Notes under the pieces: generated by a model
The model's database searches: none
What the model was told of the DNA's origin: nothing
The model's input: only the letters and a program-made list of their open reading frames with translations
Translations under genes and position numbers: made by a program
Source of the DNA: Larkinella sp. C7
Lineage (GTDB): Bacteria; Bacteroidota; Bacteroidia; Cytophagales; Spirosomataceae
NCBI RefSeq assembly: GCF_006149005.1
Contig: NZ_VBSL01000002.1
Span: forward strand, 423,466-487,465
DNA: 64,000 nucleotides
Reading direction: 5' to 3'
Shown: positions 8,357 to 15,934 of the stretch, piece after piece
Layout: each line of letters opens with the position of its first letter
Position numbering within the stretch: position 1 is the stretch's first letter

Positions 8357-9309
8357 TTATCCGCCTGGGAAGCCAGCCAAAATTGAACGGGTTGGAGGGG
8401 GGCTTCCAGCACTGTTTCCCCATAATTGAAACAGTTGCCCGATGGCGCTCGCATATGCAGTCCATAACTAGCCGTTTTTAGAAAGCCCGGCTGATCCAGC
8501 AAACCAAAGTCGGTTTTAAATCCGGTTTGTAACGCACTGATTAATAAAGCCGTGAAACTGGTAGCGTAGCTCCAGGCCGAATAGCCATAGGGATAGGCCC
8601 CATCCGGCTCATAGAGGGACAACAATTGTCTGGTGGAGCGAATCGAACGGTTTAAGATCGAGCGAGCTAAATCCGGTTGAGTCTCGTAGATGGCTAACGT
8701 CCCGAAAACCAAGCCCGTGTTGATGACTTGTTTTTGATAATCCGTGGGAACACTCCAACTGCTGTCACGAGGAGCTAAGGCCGCTTCGATCCCCTTTTGG
8801 AGAATGGTTTTTTGCGCAAAATCACGTTCGCGGGTCGATAAATTAACATACAGCCAATCGTAAGCCAGGGAGGCCGCTGTGGTGATTTCAGCCAGGTGTT
8901 CTACCTGCTCCGGATTGCTAAATACAATGAGTACCATCCAGAGTTCCTGTTTCGCCCGGTCAAAATAGTCCGGCCGGCCCGTCAATCGCCAGCCATAGGC
9001 AAGTGCAAAAAGCCGCCGTAGGGCTTCCCGGACGTCGCTATGTTGCATACGCCCCACCCGCATGGAACTCAGGGCGGTGCGCTTTATCAGTAAAAGGCTA
9101 TCACATTGTGATAAAAGAAGGTTATGAACAAGCCGTAGGCTGGAATCGGATTGAATGACCTGTAGAAGGGCTTGTTCCTCGCCTTGACAAAGCAGGATTC
9201 TTGGATGCTCAGAAATTGTCACAGCTGCACTGATGGAATCCATTGGTGCAGACGCTGAGGTTTGGTGAGTACCAATCCAAAGCAGTAAGAAAATTACCAG
9301 AATTCTCAT
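8350..9309 (-). CDS. heparinase II/III-like N-terminal (alpha/alpha toroid) protein, probably truncated
   Basis: 319 aa from the ATG at 9309, which opens a good signal peptide (MRILVIFLLLWIG, cut near SASA). HPRILL near the N-terminus, then ALAYGWRLTGRPDYFDRA, ASLAYDWLY and GAYPYGYSAWSYATSFTALL are typical of the helical toroid of polysaccharide lyases of the heparinase II/III type. Such enzymes are usually 600 aa or longer with a C-terminal beta-sandwich, absent here. The protein stops soon after the toroid (QFWLASQADNQ), so it is probably a broken gene. Family assignment is moderately sure; activity is doubtful. Confidence 0.6.
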   Translation of the reverse strand: MRILVIFLLLWIGTHQTSASAPMDSISAAVTISEHPRILLCQGEEQALLQVIQSDSSLRLVHNLLLSQCDSLLLIKRTALSSMRVGRMQHSDVREALRRLFALAYGWRLTGRPDYFDRAKQELWMVLIVFSNPEQVEHLAEITTAASLAYDWLYVNLSTRERDFAQKTILQKGIEAALAPRDSSWSVPTDYQKQVINTGLVFGTLAIYETQPDLARSILNRSIRSTRQLLSLYEPDGAYPYGYSAWSYATSFTALLISALQTGFKTDFGLLDQPGFLKTASYGLHMRAPSGNCFNYGETVLEAPLQPVQFWLASQADNQ

Positions 9310-9665
9310 GATTTCTTCCCGGCATGTTAAGTTCATAGATCATTAATAAGATTTTTCTAGGCTCGATTTACTCGCATTTATCCATTGATTATGTTGCCGG
9401 TTTAAAATACCGAGGTTTATAAATCTGTTAAAATCTCTTAAATGTTCGATTTGATGGGAGTACTTCTTTATTGCTCAATAACTTTGACACTTGGTGGTGC
9501 ACTGCACCTTCATTTTATAATAATTAGTTTTATTTGAACAGTTCCCAGAAATTGCCGGGGATTTGTCTTATGATTCCATATCTGAGATTTATTAAAGTAA
9601 CTATATTTTTAGTAGTAAGAATAATTTGCTTAGGATTATCGCGTTATGGATATAAAAAGAATAAC
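9310..9665. other. intergenic region between divergent genes
   Basis: AT-rich gap between the divergent heparinase-like and parvulin genes. An open frame extends upstream from the parvulin start to 9534, but it reads as a hydrophobic accident before the real signal peptide. Nothing else is recognised. Confidence 0.3.
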
Positions 9666-10046
9666 ATGAGGGTAATTTTGTTCGCTTTTCTTTTTTCTAT
9701 AACTACTTCTGTAGCTGTAAGTGCTCAGAATAAGCAGATCTATACAAATCAGCAGGCTAGGAACCAAATAGACTCCCTTTATGCCAGATTGCAAAATGGT
9801 GCTGATTTTGAAGAACTTGCCCGTCGGTATTCTCAAGATGTCGGATCCAGCCAAAGAGGTGGAGACGTAGGGTGGGCCAAACCTGGTACATTCGTTGAAC
9901 CCTATGAGCTGGCAGCCAGAAGTCTCCAGATTAATCAGTTCACCAAACCTTTTCAATCTGAATTTGGGTATCATATTGTGCAATTAACTGATAGAAAAGG
10001 TGAGCTAATTAAGACTCGCCATATTATAATTCGAGTATCTAGGTGA
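9666..10046 (+). CDS. exported parvulin-type peptidyl-prolyl isomerase, single domain
   Basis: 126 aa from the ATG at 9666, which opens a signal peptide (MRVILFAFLFSITTSVAVSA). The body is one rotamase domain: DSLYARLQNGADFEELARRY, SQDVGSSQRGGDVGWAKPG, then PFQSEFGYHIVQLTDRKGE. These are the standard PpiC/SurA blocks. The tail KTRHIIIRVSR resembles the first strand of a second rotamase domain, so the protein may have lost a repeat or end naturally there. It would help fold outer-membrane or secreted proteins. An upstream extension to 9534 is rejected because it would bury the signal peptide. Confidence 0.8.
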   Translation: MRVILFAFLFSITTSVAVSAQNKQIYTNQQARNQIDSLYARLQNGADFEELARRYSQDVGSSQRGGDVGWAKPGTFVEPYELAARSLQINQFTKPFQSEFGYHIVQLTDRKGELIKTRHIIIRVSR

Positions 10047-10295
10047 AGCCAATAAATTTTAGGTGTTAATTGAGGCCACTTTACAGTTAAATTTTAGATT
10101 TTTACGTATTCTGTGATTTCTTGACTAGGCCTATTTAGTTATTCATCAAAATAAAATTCCATTTCAGTCAATCGAAGTTGTGATTGATAGCTTTATTAAT
10201 CATAATTTATGGAATAAGCCCAGTAAGTTCATCTATGCAAAAACAAGAGCCATTCCTATACCAAGCAGGATTCGGCTAAACATCCATGTAGATTT

Positions 10296-10565
10296 ATGAA
10301 CGCTAAAATGAGCAGTTTAAGTTTTGTAGATAACCTCAACATTCCTTCTTACATCACACTTGATCTCATTAACAAATACCTTGCTAATGAATGCACAAAG
10401 GAAGAAAAAGAAGTAATCGACCAGTGGTATAATTCCTATGATACAAATCCTGAAGGTGCACCTGAGGCAGATAAAAATAATAAAGCTCTCAGATTGAAAC
10501 TGTTTTCGAATATAACGAAAAGGTTGGGTAAAAACTTCTCTGAGAATAGTACAGAGTACGAGTGA
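10296..10565 (+). CDS. FecR-like anti-sigma factor N-terminal fragment
   Basis: 89 aa. LDLINKYLANECTKEEKEVI followed by DQWYNSY matches the cytosolic N-terminal helix bundle of Bacteroidota FecR anti-sigma factors, which binds an ECF sigma factor. The expected membrane helix and periplasmic FecR domain are missing; the frame ends after a charged stretch (KLFSNITKRLGKNFSEN). No ECF sigma gene is adjacent. It is probably a truncated copy, in keeping with the decayed surroundings. The start could be Met-5 at 10308. Confidence 0.5.
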   Translation: MNAKMSSLSFVDNLNIPSYITLDLINKYLANECTKEEKEVIDQWYNSYDTNPEGAPEADKNNKALRLKLFSNITKRLGKNFSENSTEYE

Positions 10566-10616
10566 AAAGTAGTCAATATGGATCAATCATCACCTGAACT
10601 AACGTAAAGTGGAAAG

Positions 10617-10934
10617 TTGTGTACGGAATTGGGAATCTATAAAACTTGGAATTTGAAAATGGCACTTATGTTTGCTTTTGCATCCCTTGAAAGAATTAAT
10701 TGCAAAGTGCAGGATTGTAAAAGCTGGATTGTAATTTTGCCATTAATCCCAGATTTATCGAAGTTAGCAATGTATAGGCTTATGTATTCCATTTTCTTTA
10801 TTGGGGTGACCATCATAGGCCACATTCTCACGGATTATTTGTTTAAAAAAATCGGATTACTGGTTATCCTTTCACCCGGCCCTATAATGATTGGTTATGG
10901 ATTAATGAAAGTTGCTAGGTTTAATAAATACTGA
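10617..10934 (+). CDS. hypothetical membrane protein, weak
   Basis: 105 codons. Only the second half looks protein-like, with two possible transmembrane helices (YSIFFIGVTIIGHILTDYLF and KIGLLVILSPGPIMIGYGLM). The first half has odd composition. No family is recognised and no neighbour suggests a role. Confidence 0.25.
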   Translation: MCTELGIYKTWNLKMALMFAFASLERINCKVQDCKSWIVILPLIPDLSKLAMYRLMYSIFFIGVTIIGHILTDYLFKKIGLLVILSPGPIMIGYGLMKVARFNKY

Positions 10935-10939
10935 TATTT

Positions 10940-11127
10940 AGTTAATACCAATTGCCCTTTTTGTAATCGTTTGGTTTTGTTTTTCTGATAGTTTCGTGGT
11001 AATTTTTCACATACCCTGTTCTCACGTGGATGCATCTCGATTCATTATTCTCGCTGTTTTGATTGCTGAACTTTGGTTCCTTTATAGAAAAAGCCGTCGT
11101 AGTGATCGCGGGCAATCTTAATAATGG
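10940..11127 (-). repeat. copy B of the diverged ~187-bp inverted duplication
   Basis: Reverse-complement partner of 4597-4783. On the minus strand it reads PSIIKIARDHYDGFFYKGTK before a stop, and this frame continues upstream without interruption through GFTREEGRDYEINYFESEN to about 11190. A run of eight A's there shifts it from a further frame (AKAKDTKSKTIPKGIRKK). So copy B keeps more of the parent gene than copy A. The parent gene family is not recognised. Confidence 0.6.
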
Positions 11128-11318
11128 AAGGATTTTCTGATTCAAAATAGTTTATCTCATAGTCTCGCCCTTCCTCCCGGGTGAATCCGTTTTTTTTCTG
11201 ATTCCTTTGGGTATGGTCTTGCTTTTCGTGTCCTTAGCCTTGGCAATTATCTTAAATCCCGAATGCAACGAACCGAGACACCGTTAGCAACATCTGCATC
11301 GAAACGAAACGCTTTTTT

Positions 11319-11885
11319 TTAATTTTGTTTATTGCTGCTGGGAGGACCACCATAGTGAAAGTTCCATCCCCAGGCCTTACCTTCCGCGCCTGCAGATGAG
11401 GATGTCCACCAGAAACCGAGAGAACCCAAGACTTCATAACTACTTTTTCTGCGGATACCTGCTGGAAGGGCGTTAAAGCCGCTGCTATTCGTGCCGTTAC
11501 CGTCTTCATTCCAGCCTTTGACGCTTTTTAGAGTTTCACCGGCCTGGTCCGTACCGCCAAATTGCCTTACCAGCAGAGACCATTCGCTATCTGTTGGTAA
11601 ATGCCAACCGCTGGGACAGGCTTTGTTCGCTGCCTCCCATGTATAAAGCAAGCCCAGCTCTCTTCGATTATTCTCATTGTCATCATAAGCATAGCTACCT
11701 TCAACTTTGTAGTTCAGGTTTTGTGCCATCCAGGTAACGGTTTTGCCAGTCAAAGCTTCTTTAAAGCTGATCGTTTTATACGTTTGGCCATCACGCAAGT
11801 CAGTGAAGGTACCGGTAAATTGGGCAATTCCCACTTGAGTAAAAATCAAGGTAGCAAGTACGGTTAAGATGAGTTGTTTCATCAT
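11319..11885 (-). CDS. FISUMP-domain secreted protein, ended early by an in-frame stop
   Basis: 188 aa from the ATG at 11885, which begins a signal peptide (MMKQLILTVLATLIFTQVG). The FISUMP fold (Fibrobacter succinogenes major paralogous domain) is clear: WMAQNLNYKVEGSYAYDDNE, LGLLYTWEAANKACPSGWHL, PTDSEWSLLVRQFGG, GFNALPAGIRR and FWWTSSS. Translation stops at a TAA at 11321-11319. Beyond it the same frame reads KKAFRFDADVANG and SVRCIRDLR to a second stop ending at 11247. SVRC-I-R is the normal family end, present in the second FISUMP gene at 13172 (LSVRCIRAV). The gene has therefore lost about 24 conserved residues to a nonsense codon. Function of the family is unknown; it is exported. Confidence 0.8.
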   Translation of the reverse strand: MMKQLILTVLATLIFTQVGIAQFTGTFTDLRDGQTYKTISFKEALTGKTVTWMAQNLNYKVEGSYAYDDNENNRRELGLLYTWEAANKACPSGWHLPTDSEWSLLVRQFGGTDQAGETLKSVKGWNEDGNGTNSSGFNALPAGIRRKSSYEVLGSLGFWWTSSSAGAEGKAWGWNFHYGGPPSSNKQN

Positions 11886-11965
11886 TGTTATTTCAGATTT
11901 AGTGTTGTTATCATAAGGCTTATCTAAAAATATCAAGTCGTAGGAGGTCTTTCCAAAAAAGGAGG

Positions 11966-12508
11966 TTATGTAAATGAGGGAGCTATTTGGGAAATCTTTT
12001 TTTGAATGAGTTCTACCCGTTCTTCGATCTGTATATCCCCTTCAATACGAAGAATAGGACAATGTAATTGACCCATCCAAACTTCATGCCTCGCTCGGCT
12101 ACGGCCCGGTAAATCACCTTCGTCATAATGAGCTGCCCAATCTAAGAAAAACTTGGACTGTTCAGCCGCTACACCGACTAGTGGCCCTCTTTCCAATTCT
12201 CGTAAGTATAATCTTTCTAGACGAATTGCCTTAGGCACCCATAGATAAACGGCTAGATCGAAGGCTGATCGCCAATACTCACCCCAATTGTAGACAGTTC
12301 CGCCCAAGATCCAGCTTTCTTGCTTGGTTAAATCGCTCACTAACCAGGTGTGTCGCTCATGAGGGGGTCGCTTACTTGTAAATGGAGGATAAGTTGGGAC
12401 CCAATGATAAGAGTCCGTATCAAAGTAAGGACTCGTTAAATTCATGCTAAGTTTGTGTCCCAATGTGGTTACTCCAGAGCCTGAAGCCCCAAACAAGTGA
12501 AGTCTCAT
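11966..12508 (-). CDS. P-loop kinase-like protein (adenylate kinase/shikimate kinase-type)
   Basis: 180 aa from the ATG at 12508. The first residues hold a Walker A loop (MRLHLFGASGSGVTTLGHKL), followed by YFDTDSYHWVPTYPPF, a substrate Asp region, WILGGTVYNWGEYW (core strand) and VYLWVPKAIRLERLYLRELE (lid-like arginines). This is the common layout of small ATPases annotated as adenylate kinase-like. It would phosphorylate or bind a small molecule; the substrate is unknown. An in-frame extension to 12619 is not needed because the P-loop must be near the N-terminus. Confidence 0.75.
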   Translation of the reverse strand: MRLHLFGASGSGVTTLGHKLSMNLTSPYFDTDSYHWVPTYPPFTSKRPPHERHTWLVSDLTKQESWILGGTVYNWGEYWRSAFDLAVYLWVPKAIRLERLYLRELERGPLVGVAAEQSKFFLDWAAHYDEGDLPGRSRARHEVWMGQLHCPILRIEGDIQIEERVELIQKKISQIAPSFT

Positions 12509-12846
12509 TCTTTTTCCTGTATAATCAAATGTTAGGTTACCCAAATTACCAAATAAGTTAGTGGGTTTTGTGATTGGGAGGTTAATTAGAAATGAATAGT
12601 ACTGCTTAAGATTTAACATTCTGATTAGGTTCCGTTCCTTAGATTTGTCCGGCCCGTAAGACCCAATTCTGATTCAGACCCCCTTAGCGGTCGGTGAGAT
12701 GGACGAAGGCAGGGCCACTATTTTTCTGTAGGCTATCATTACTGTATTCCAGAAGGTTAGTAAAACGAGAATGGTCAGCGGGACTGAATGGTATCAAATT
12801 TTTCCATATAATTTTGAGAATGAATACACGTATAGATTAACTACAG

Positions 12847-12875
12847 CCCGGTAGATTCTACCGGGTTTCGTTTTA
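12847..12875 (+). terminator. hairpin with T-rich tail
   Basis: CCCGGTA and TACCGGG form a 7-bp stem with a five-base loop, followed by TTTCGTTTT. On the plus strand this looks like a Rho-independent terminator, though no plus-strand gene ends just before it. The rest of the 12509-13171 gap shows nothing recognisable. Confidence 0.5.
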
Positions 12876-13171
12876 TGGAAGGTTTTTCTTGCCTCTGGTT
12901 TATGAGCACGGATCCAACAATTTGTATTCTTTCCAAAGTATTTTTATAATTATTGTGGGTGTTGCTAAAGTAGATGCTGTTTCATATCACATTTCTGAAC
13001 CTGTCATTTACCCACAGATGAAATTGACTCAACCAAACGACAAGTGACTCTCCAGGGTTGATTTCACTGAGTGAGTTGGTATTGATTTGAAAAGCAGGAC
13101 TTTATCCAATAGTATTTATAAACCGTGTGATTGAAAAGTGGACGATACTGTAAACAGCAAGCTTACCAGCC

Positions 13172-13786
13172 ATGAACACTTTTACAAAGACGCTCATGAT
13201 GACCATCTGCCTCTCAGGCCTTTTTCAATTCGTGAAAGGGCAGGCACCTGCCGATTTGGTTACCGATAAGGACGGCAATCGCTACAAGATGAAAATAATG
13301 GCTGATCATAACCAATGGCTAATCCAGAATCTAAATAGCAATGTTGGCGAGTCGTATTGCCATTCCGAAAAGCCAGCGCGTTGCACCGACTATGGCCGTT
13401 TATATACCTTTCAAGCGGCTGTGAAAGCCTGTGCCATGTTGGGTGAAGGCTGGCGGTTGCCGACCAATGCTGAGTGGGCCACCATGGCGACCCACTATGG
13501 TGGAGTCCGAGATCAGTCAGTCGATGGTGGCAAAACGGCATACAAAACGTTACTCATGAATGGTAAGTCCGGCTTTAATGCACAGTTAGGTGGTAACCGT
13601 GAATCGGATGGTAAAGCCTACGCACGTTTTCAAGCGCATGGTTTATACTGGACAGCGACGGATAACGGACACAGCCAGGCCTGGTTTTATAACTTTGGGG
13701 CCGGATCCGAAATTTTGAATCGCCATGAGGATGGAAACAAACAGTTGGCTCTATCCGTGCGCTGTATTCGGGCTGTACCAAAATAG
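13172..13786 (+). CDS. FISUMP-domain secreted protein
   Basis: 204 aa with a signal peptide (MNTFTKTLMMTICLSGLFQF, cut near VKGQA). The FISUMP domain is complete: RYKMKIMADHNQWLIQNLN, YGRLYTFQAAVKACAMLGEG, WRLPTNAEWATMATHYGG, LYWTATDNGHSQAWFYNFG and the terminal LALSVRCIRAVPK. Two Cys near CHSEKPARC probably pair. It lies divergently from the P-loop gene and 0.7 kb beyond it from the broken FISUMP copy. The family is common in Bacteroidota and Fibrobacter as secreted or surface protein; its role is not known. Confidence 0.85.
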   Translation: MNTFTKTLMMTICLSGLFQFVKGQAPADLVTDKDGNRYKMKIMADHNQWLIQNLNSNVGESYCHSEKPARCTDYGRLYTFQAAVKACAMLGEGWRLPTNAEWATMATHYGGVRDQSVDGGKTAYKTLLMNGKSGFNAQLGGNRESDGKAYARFQAHGLYWTATDNGHSQAWFYNFGAGSEILNRHEDGNKQLALSVRCIRAVPK

Positions 13787-13949
13787 CGATCGTGATGGAA
13801 ACGATACCCCGATGCACTTTTGCGGTCAATCGACTTGCCGCATAAATGGGAGATTTGTTTTAGGTAAGCAAAGTGTATGTGAGGTATATCCCCCAAAACT
13901 TGTCTATTGCATGAGGTACATCTTGCCTCGAAATAGAGATGGTAGACAA

Positions 13950-13983
13950 ACAGAGCCCTGCTGATTAGCGGGGCTCTGTTTTT
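13950..13983 (+). terminator. strong Rho-independent terminator
   Basis: ACAGAGCCCTGCTGATTAGC with its mate GGGGCTCTGT forms a long stem followed by TTTTT. It lies 160 bases after the FISUMP gene and probably ends that transcript. Confidence 0.7.
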
Positions 13984-14132
13984 GGATAGGTGTCTCTGGA
14001 GTTTTCATTTTCTGCCTCCACTAGAAATATCTTTCTAATGAGCAGGTACGGAGAATTGCGCTTTTGACTTGTCTTTATGGAATTGATAGTCTCTCAAATT
14101 GGAGATTTAATGGGCTAAATTTTGGCAGCTGT

Positions 14133-14198
14133 GAGAGTGTTCAGTAAAGTGTGTCAAGTTGGAATTTGCTAAATTGACACACTTTACTGAACACTCTC
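14133..14198. mobile_element. IS256-type terminal inverted repeats, head to head (IS scar or mini-element)
   Basis: Two perfect 25-bp arms (14133-14157 and 14174-14198) separated by 16 bases. The outer end GAGAGTGTTCAGTAAAGTGT resembles the ends of the intact IS256-family element at 30777-32089 (GAGACTGCTCGCTAAACTGT), both then continuing GTCA. This looks like both ends of a related IS brought together by internal deletion. No 8-bp direct repeat is visible at its flanks. It is not a normal terminator, since no T-tract follows. Confidence 0.55.
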
Positions 14199-14276
14199 TC
14201 GGATTGCCCAAAATGCATTTGACGAAGACAAAGGCTGATTTCCCATCTTCTATTATACAAAGATTCCAAAGCACCT

Positions 14277-14468
14277 TTACTCCACCTGTTTTACCTCCTT
14301 TACCGCATCCTCCCAGATCGACACCATCGCTTCCCCCTGAATCTCCTGGTCCACCTCGACAGCATACCGCTCCGTTGGGTAGTCAGAATAGAACGTAGCT
14401 GAACCAGTTCTGTATATTCCGAAATCGATTGGCTTCCCCACTCCCGGCGAACGAGCAAAATTCCTCAA
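14277..14468 (-). pseudogene. possible C-terminal gene fragment
   Basis: The minus frame reads FARSPGVGKPIDFGIYRTGS, then ATFYSDYPTERYAVEVDQEI and GEAMVSIWEDAVKEVK to a stop. It stays open upstream through GYERDYLISLLRN with no plausible start before it runs out. Composition looks like a real acidic protein tail. No family is recognised. It sits between the IS-type scar and the divergent LolC/E-like gene, so it may be the end of a gene removed by rearrangement. Confidence 0.3.
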
Positions 14469-14603
14469 TAAGCTGATTAGGTAGTCCCGCTCGTATCCAT
14501 TACATTTATTATTTTATAGAAAACCGTCTCCAGGTTCGCCGTTTTTCGGTTAATAGGTAAACCAATTTGCCGAAACAGGCCCTGATCCTTAAAATCTTTT
14601 CGC

Positions 14604-15842
14604 TTGAACGTTCCGTTTTTTATTGCCCGGCGCATTCGCCATACGCCCACAACGAGTTTTTCCGCAACCGTTACCAAAGTTGGTATTGCCAGCATTGCCA
14701 TCGGACTGGCCAGCATCATCGTGGCCTTTGCGGTTTTATTTGGCTACAAGTACGGGATTCAGCAGAAGATTTTTGTGTTCGGTTCGCACATAACCGTCTC
14801 GAAATTTTCCCTGAATAATTCGTACGAAGAAACACCCCTGCCACTCAAGACGCCCCTCTACCAGCAGGCAAAAAACATCGACGGCATCCTTCATATCCAG
14901 GGTGTAGCCACGAAAGCCGGCATGTTGAAAACCGCCGACGAACTTTCGGGGGCGATTTTGAAAGGCGTTGGCCGGGAATACGACTGGAGTTTGTTTCAAA
15001 GCTCACTGGTGGCCGGCCACTTGCCCCGGTTTTTCAACGACAGCGCGCAGTGTAATCCGAATTATTCCTGCCAGATCCTGATCAGCAAGCGGATTTCGGA
15101 CCGGCTTCAACTCGGCGTCGGTAAGGATGTTATCATGTATTTTATCGGAAATACCCTGCGCCCCCGCAAACTGCAGGTGACAGGCATTTACGATACGGGG
15201 CTGGAGGAAGGTGATAATGTGATGATCGTCGGCGACTTGCGACTAATCCAGCAGCTCAACAACTGGGGGGCGGATTCGGTGGGCGGGTACGAAATTTTCG
15301 TCAAGGATTTCAAACACATCGATGAAACCTACCGGCGGGTTCGCGATGCGGCCTCGCCCGACATGCGCCCGATGCGCGTCACAGATACCTACAAACCGTT
15401 GTTCGACTGGATGATGCTGCTCGATCAGAATACCAGCATTTTTCTGGTGTTGATTCTCTTCGTAGCCGGGTTCAACATGGTCGCCATTCTGCTGGTGCTG
15501 ATGATGGAACGCACGCCCATGATCGGCCTGTTGAAAGCCTTCGGCAGTCAGAACGCCCTGATTCGGCGGGTCTTTTTTTACGTGGGCCTGAATATGGTCA
15601 TCAAAGGCCTGGTCATTGGCAACCTGCTGGGCATTGGCATCTGCGCCCTTCAGTATTATTTCAAACTGATCCCGCTCGACCCCAAAAACTACTACATGGA
15701 CACGGTGCCGATTGCCTGGAATTTTTCGGTGATCGCCCTGGTGAACCTCGCCACCATTACCCTTATTGCGCTTGTGATGTGGCTTCCCACGCTGGTAGCC
15801 ACGCGAATTCAACCGATCAAGGCGTTGGTATTCAAAAAATAG
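14604..15842 (+). CDS. FtsX-like ABC permease (LolC/LolE-type)
   Basis: 412 aa. One N-terminal membrane helix (VGIASIAIGLASIIVAFAVL) is followed by a large periplasmic MacB/LolC-type domain (residues ~50-260, with GILKGVGREYDWSLF, ISKRISDRLQLGVG). Three C-terminal helices follow (IFLVLILFVAGFNMVAILLV, MVIKGLVIGNLLGIGICALQ, VIALVNLATITLIALVMWLP). ERTPMIGLLKAFGSQNALIR between helices 2 and 3 is the FtsX coupling motif. Such permeases, with a LolD-type ATPase, move lipoproteins to the outer membrane or work in envelope remodelling. No ATPase gene is adjacent. MNVPFFIARRIRH is the usual start in this phylum. Confidence 0.88.
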   Translation: MNVPFFIARRIRHTPTTSFSATVTKVGIASIAIGLASIIVAFAVLFGYKYGIQQKIFVFGSHITVSKFSLNNSYEETPLPLKTPLYQQAKNIDGILHIQGVATKAGMLKTADELSGAILKGVGREYDWSLFQSSLVAGHLPRFFNDSAQCNPNYSCQILISKRISDRLQLGVGKDVIMYFIGNTLRPRKLQVTGIYDTGLEEGDNVMIVGDLRLIQQLNNWGADSVGGYEIFVKDFKHIDETYRRVRDAASPDMRPMRVTDTYKPLFDWMMLLDQNTSIFLVLILFVAGFNMVAILLVLMMERTPMIGLLKAFGSQNALIRRVFFYVGLNMVIKGLVIGNLLGIGICALQYYFKLIPLDPKNYYMDTVPIAWNFSVIALVNLATITLIALVMWLPTLVATRIQPIKALVFKK

Positions 15843-15866
15843 AATCTAAGGGTTACATCCCTCCGT

Positions 15867-15929
15867 TACAAGATGATACATCCCTACGGGATTTTCATTC
15901 GATACTCCCGTAGGGATGATCATCTTGTA
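15867..15929. terminator. long inverted repeat between convergent genes
   Basis: TACAAGATGATACATCCCTA (continuing CGGGA) and its near-complement ending CATCTTGTA form ~25-bp arms with one irregularity and a short loop. It lies between the ends of the plus-strand permease gene and the minus-strand CotH gene. It is probably a bidirectional transcription end, although it lacks a long T-tract; an intergenic repeat element is the alternative. Confidence 0.5.
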
Positions 15930-15934
15930 GCCCC

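Noticed and set aside
9534-9665. N-terminal extension of the parvulin gene
   Set aside because: It would put 44 residues before a good signal peptide.
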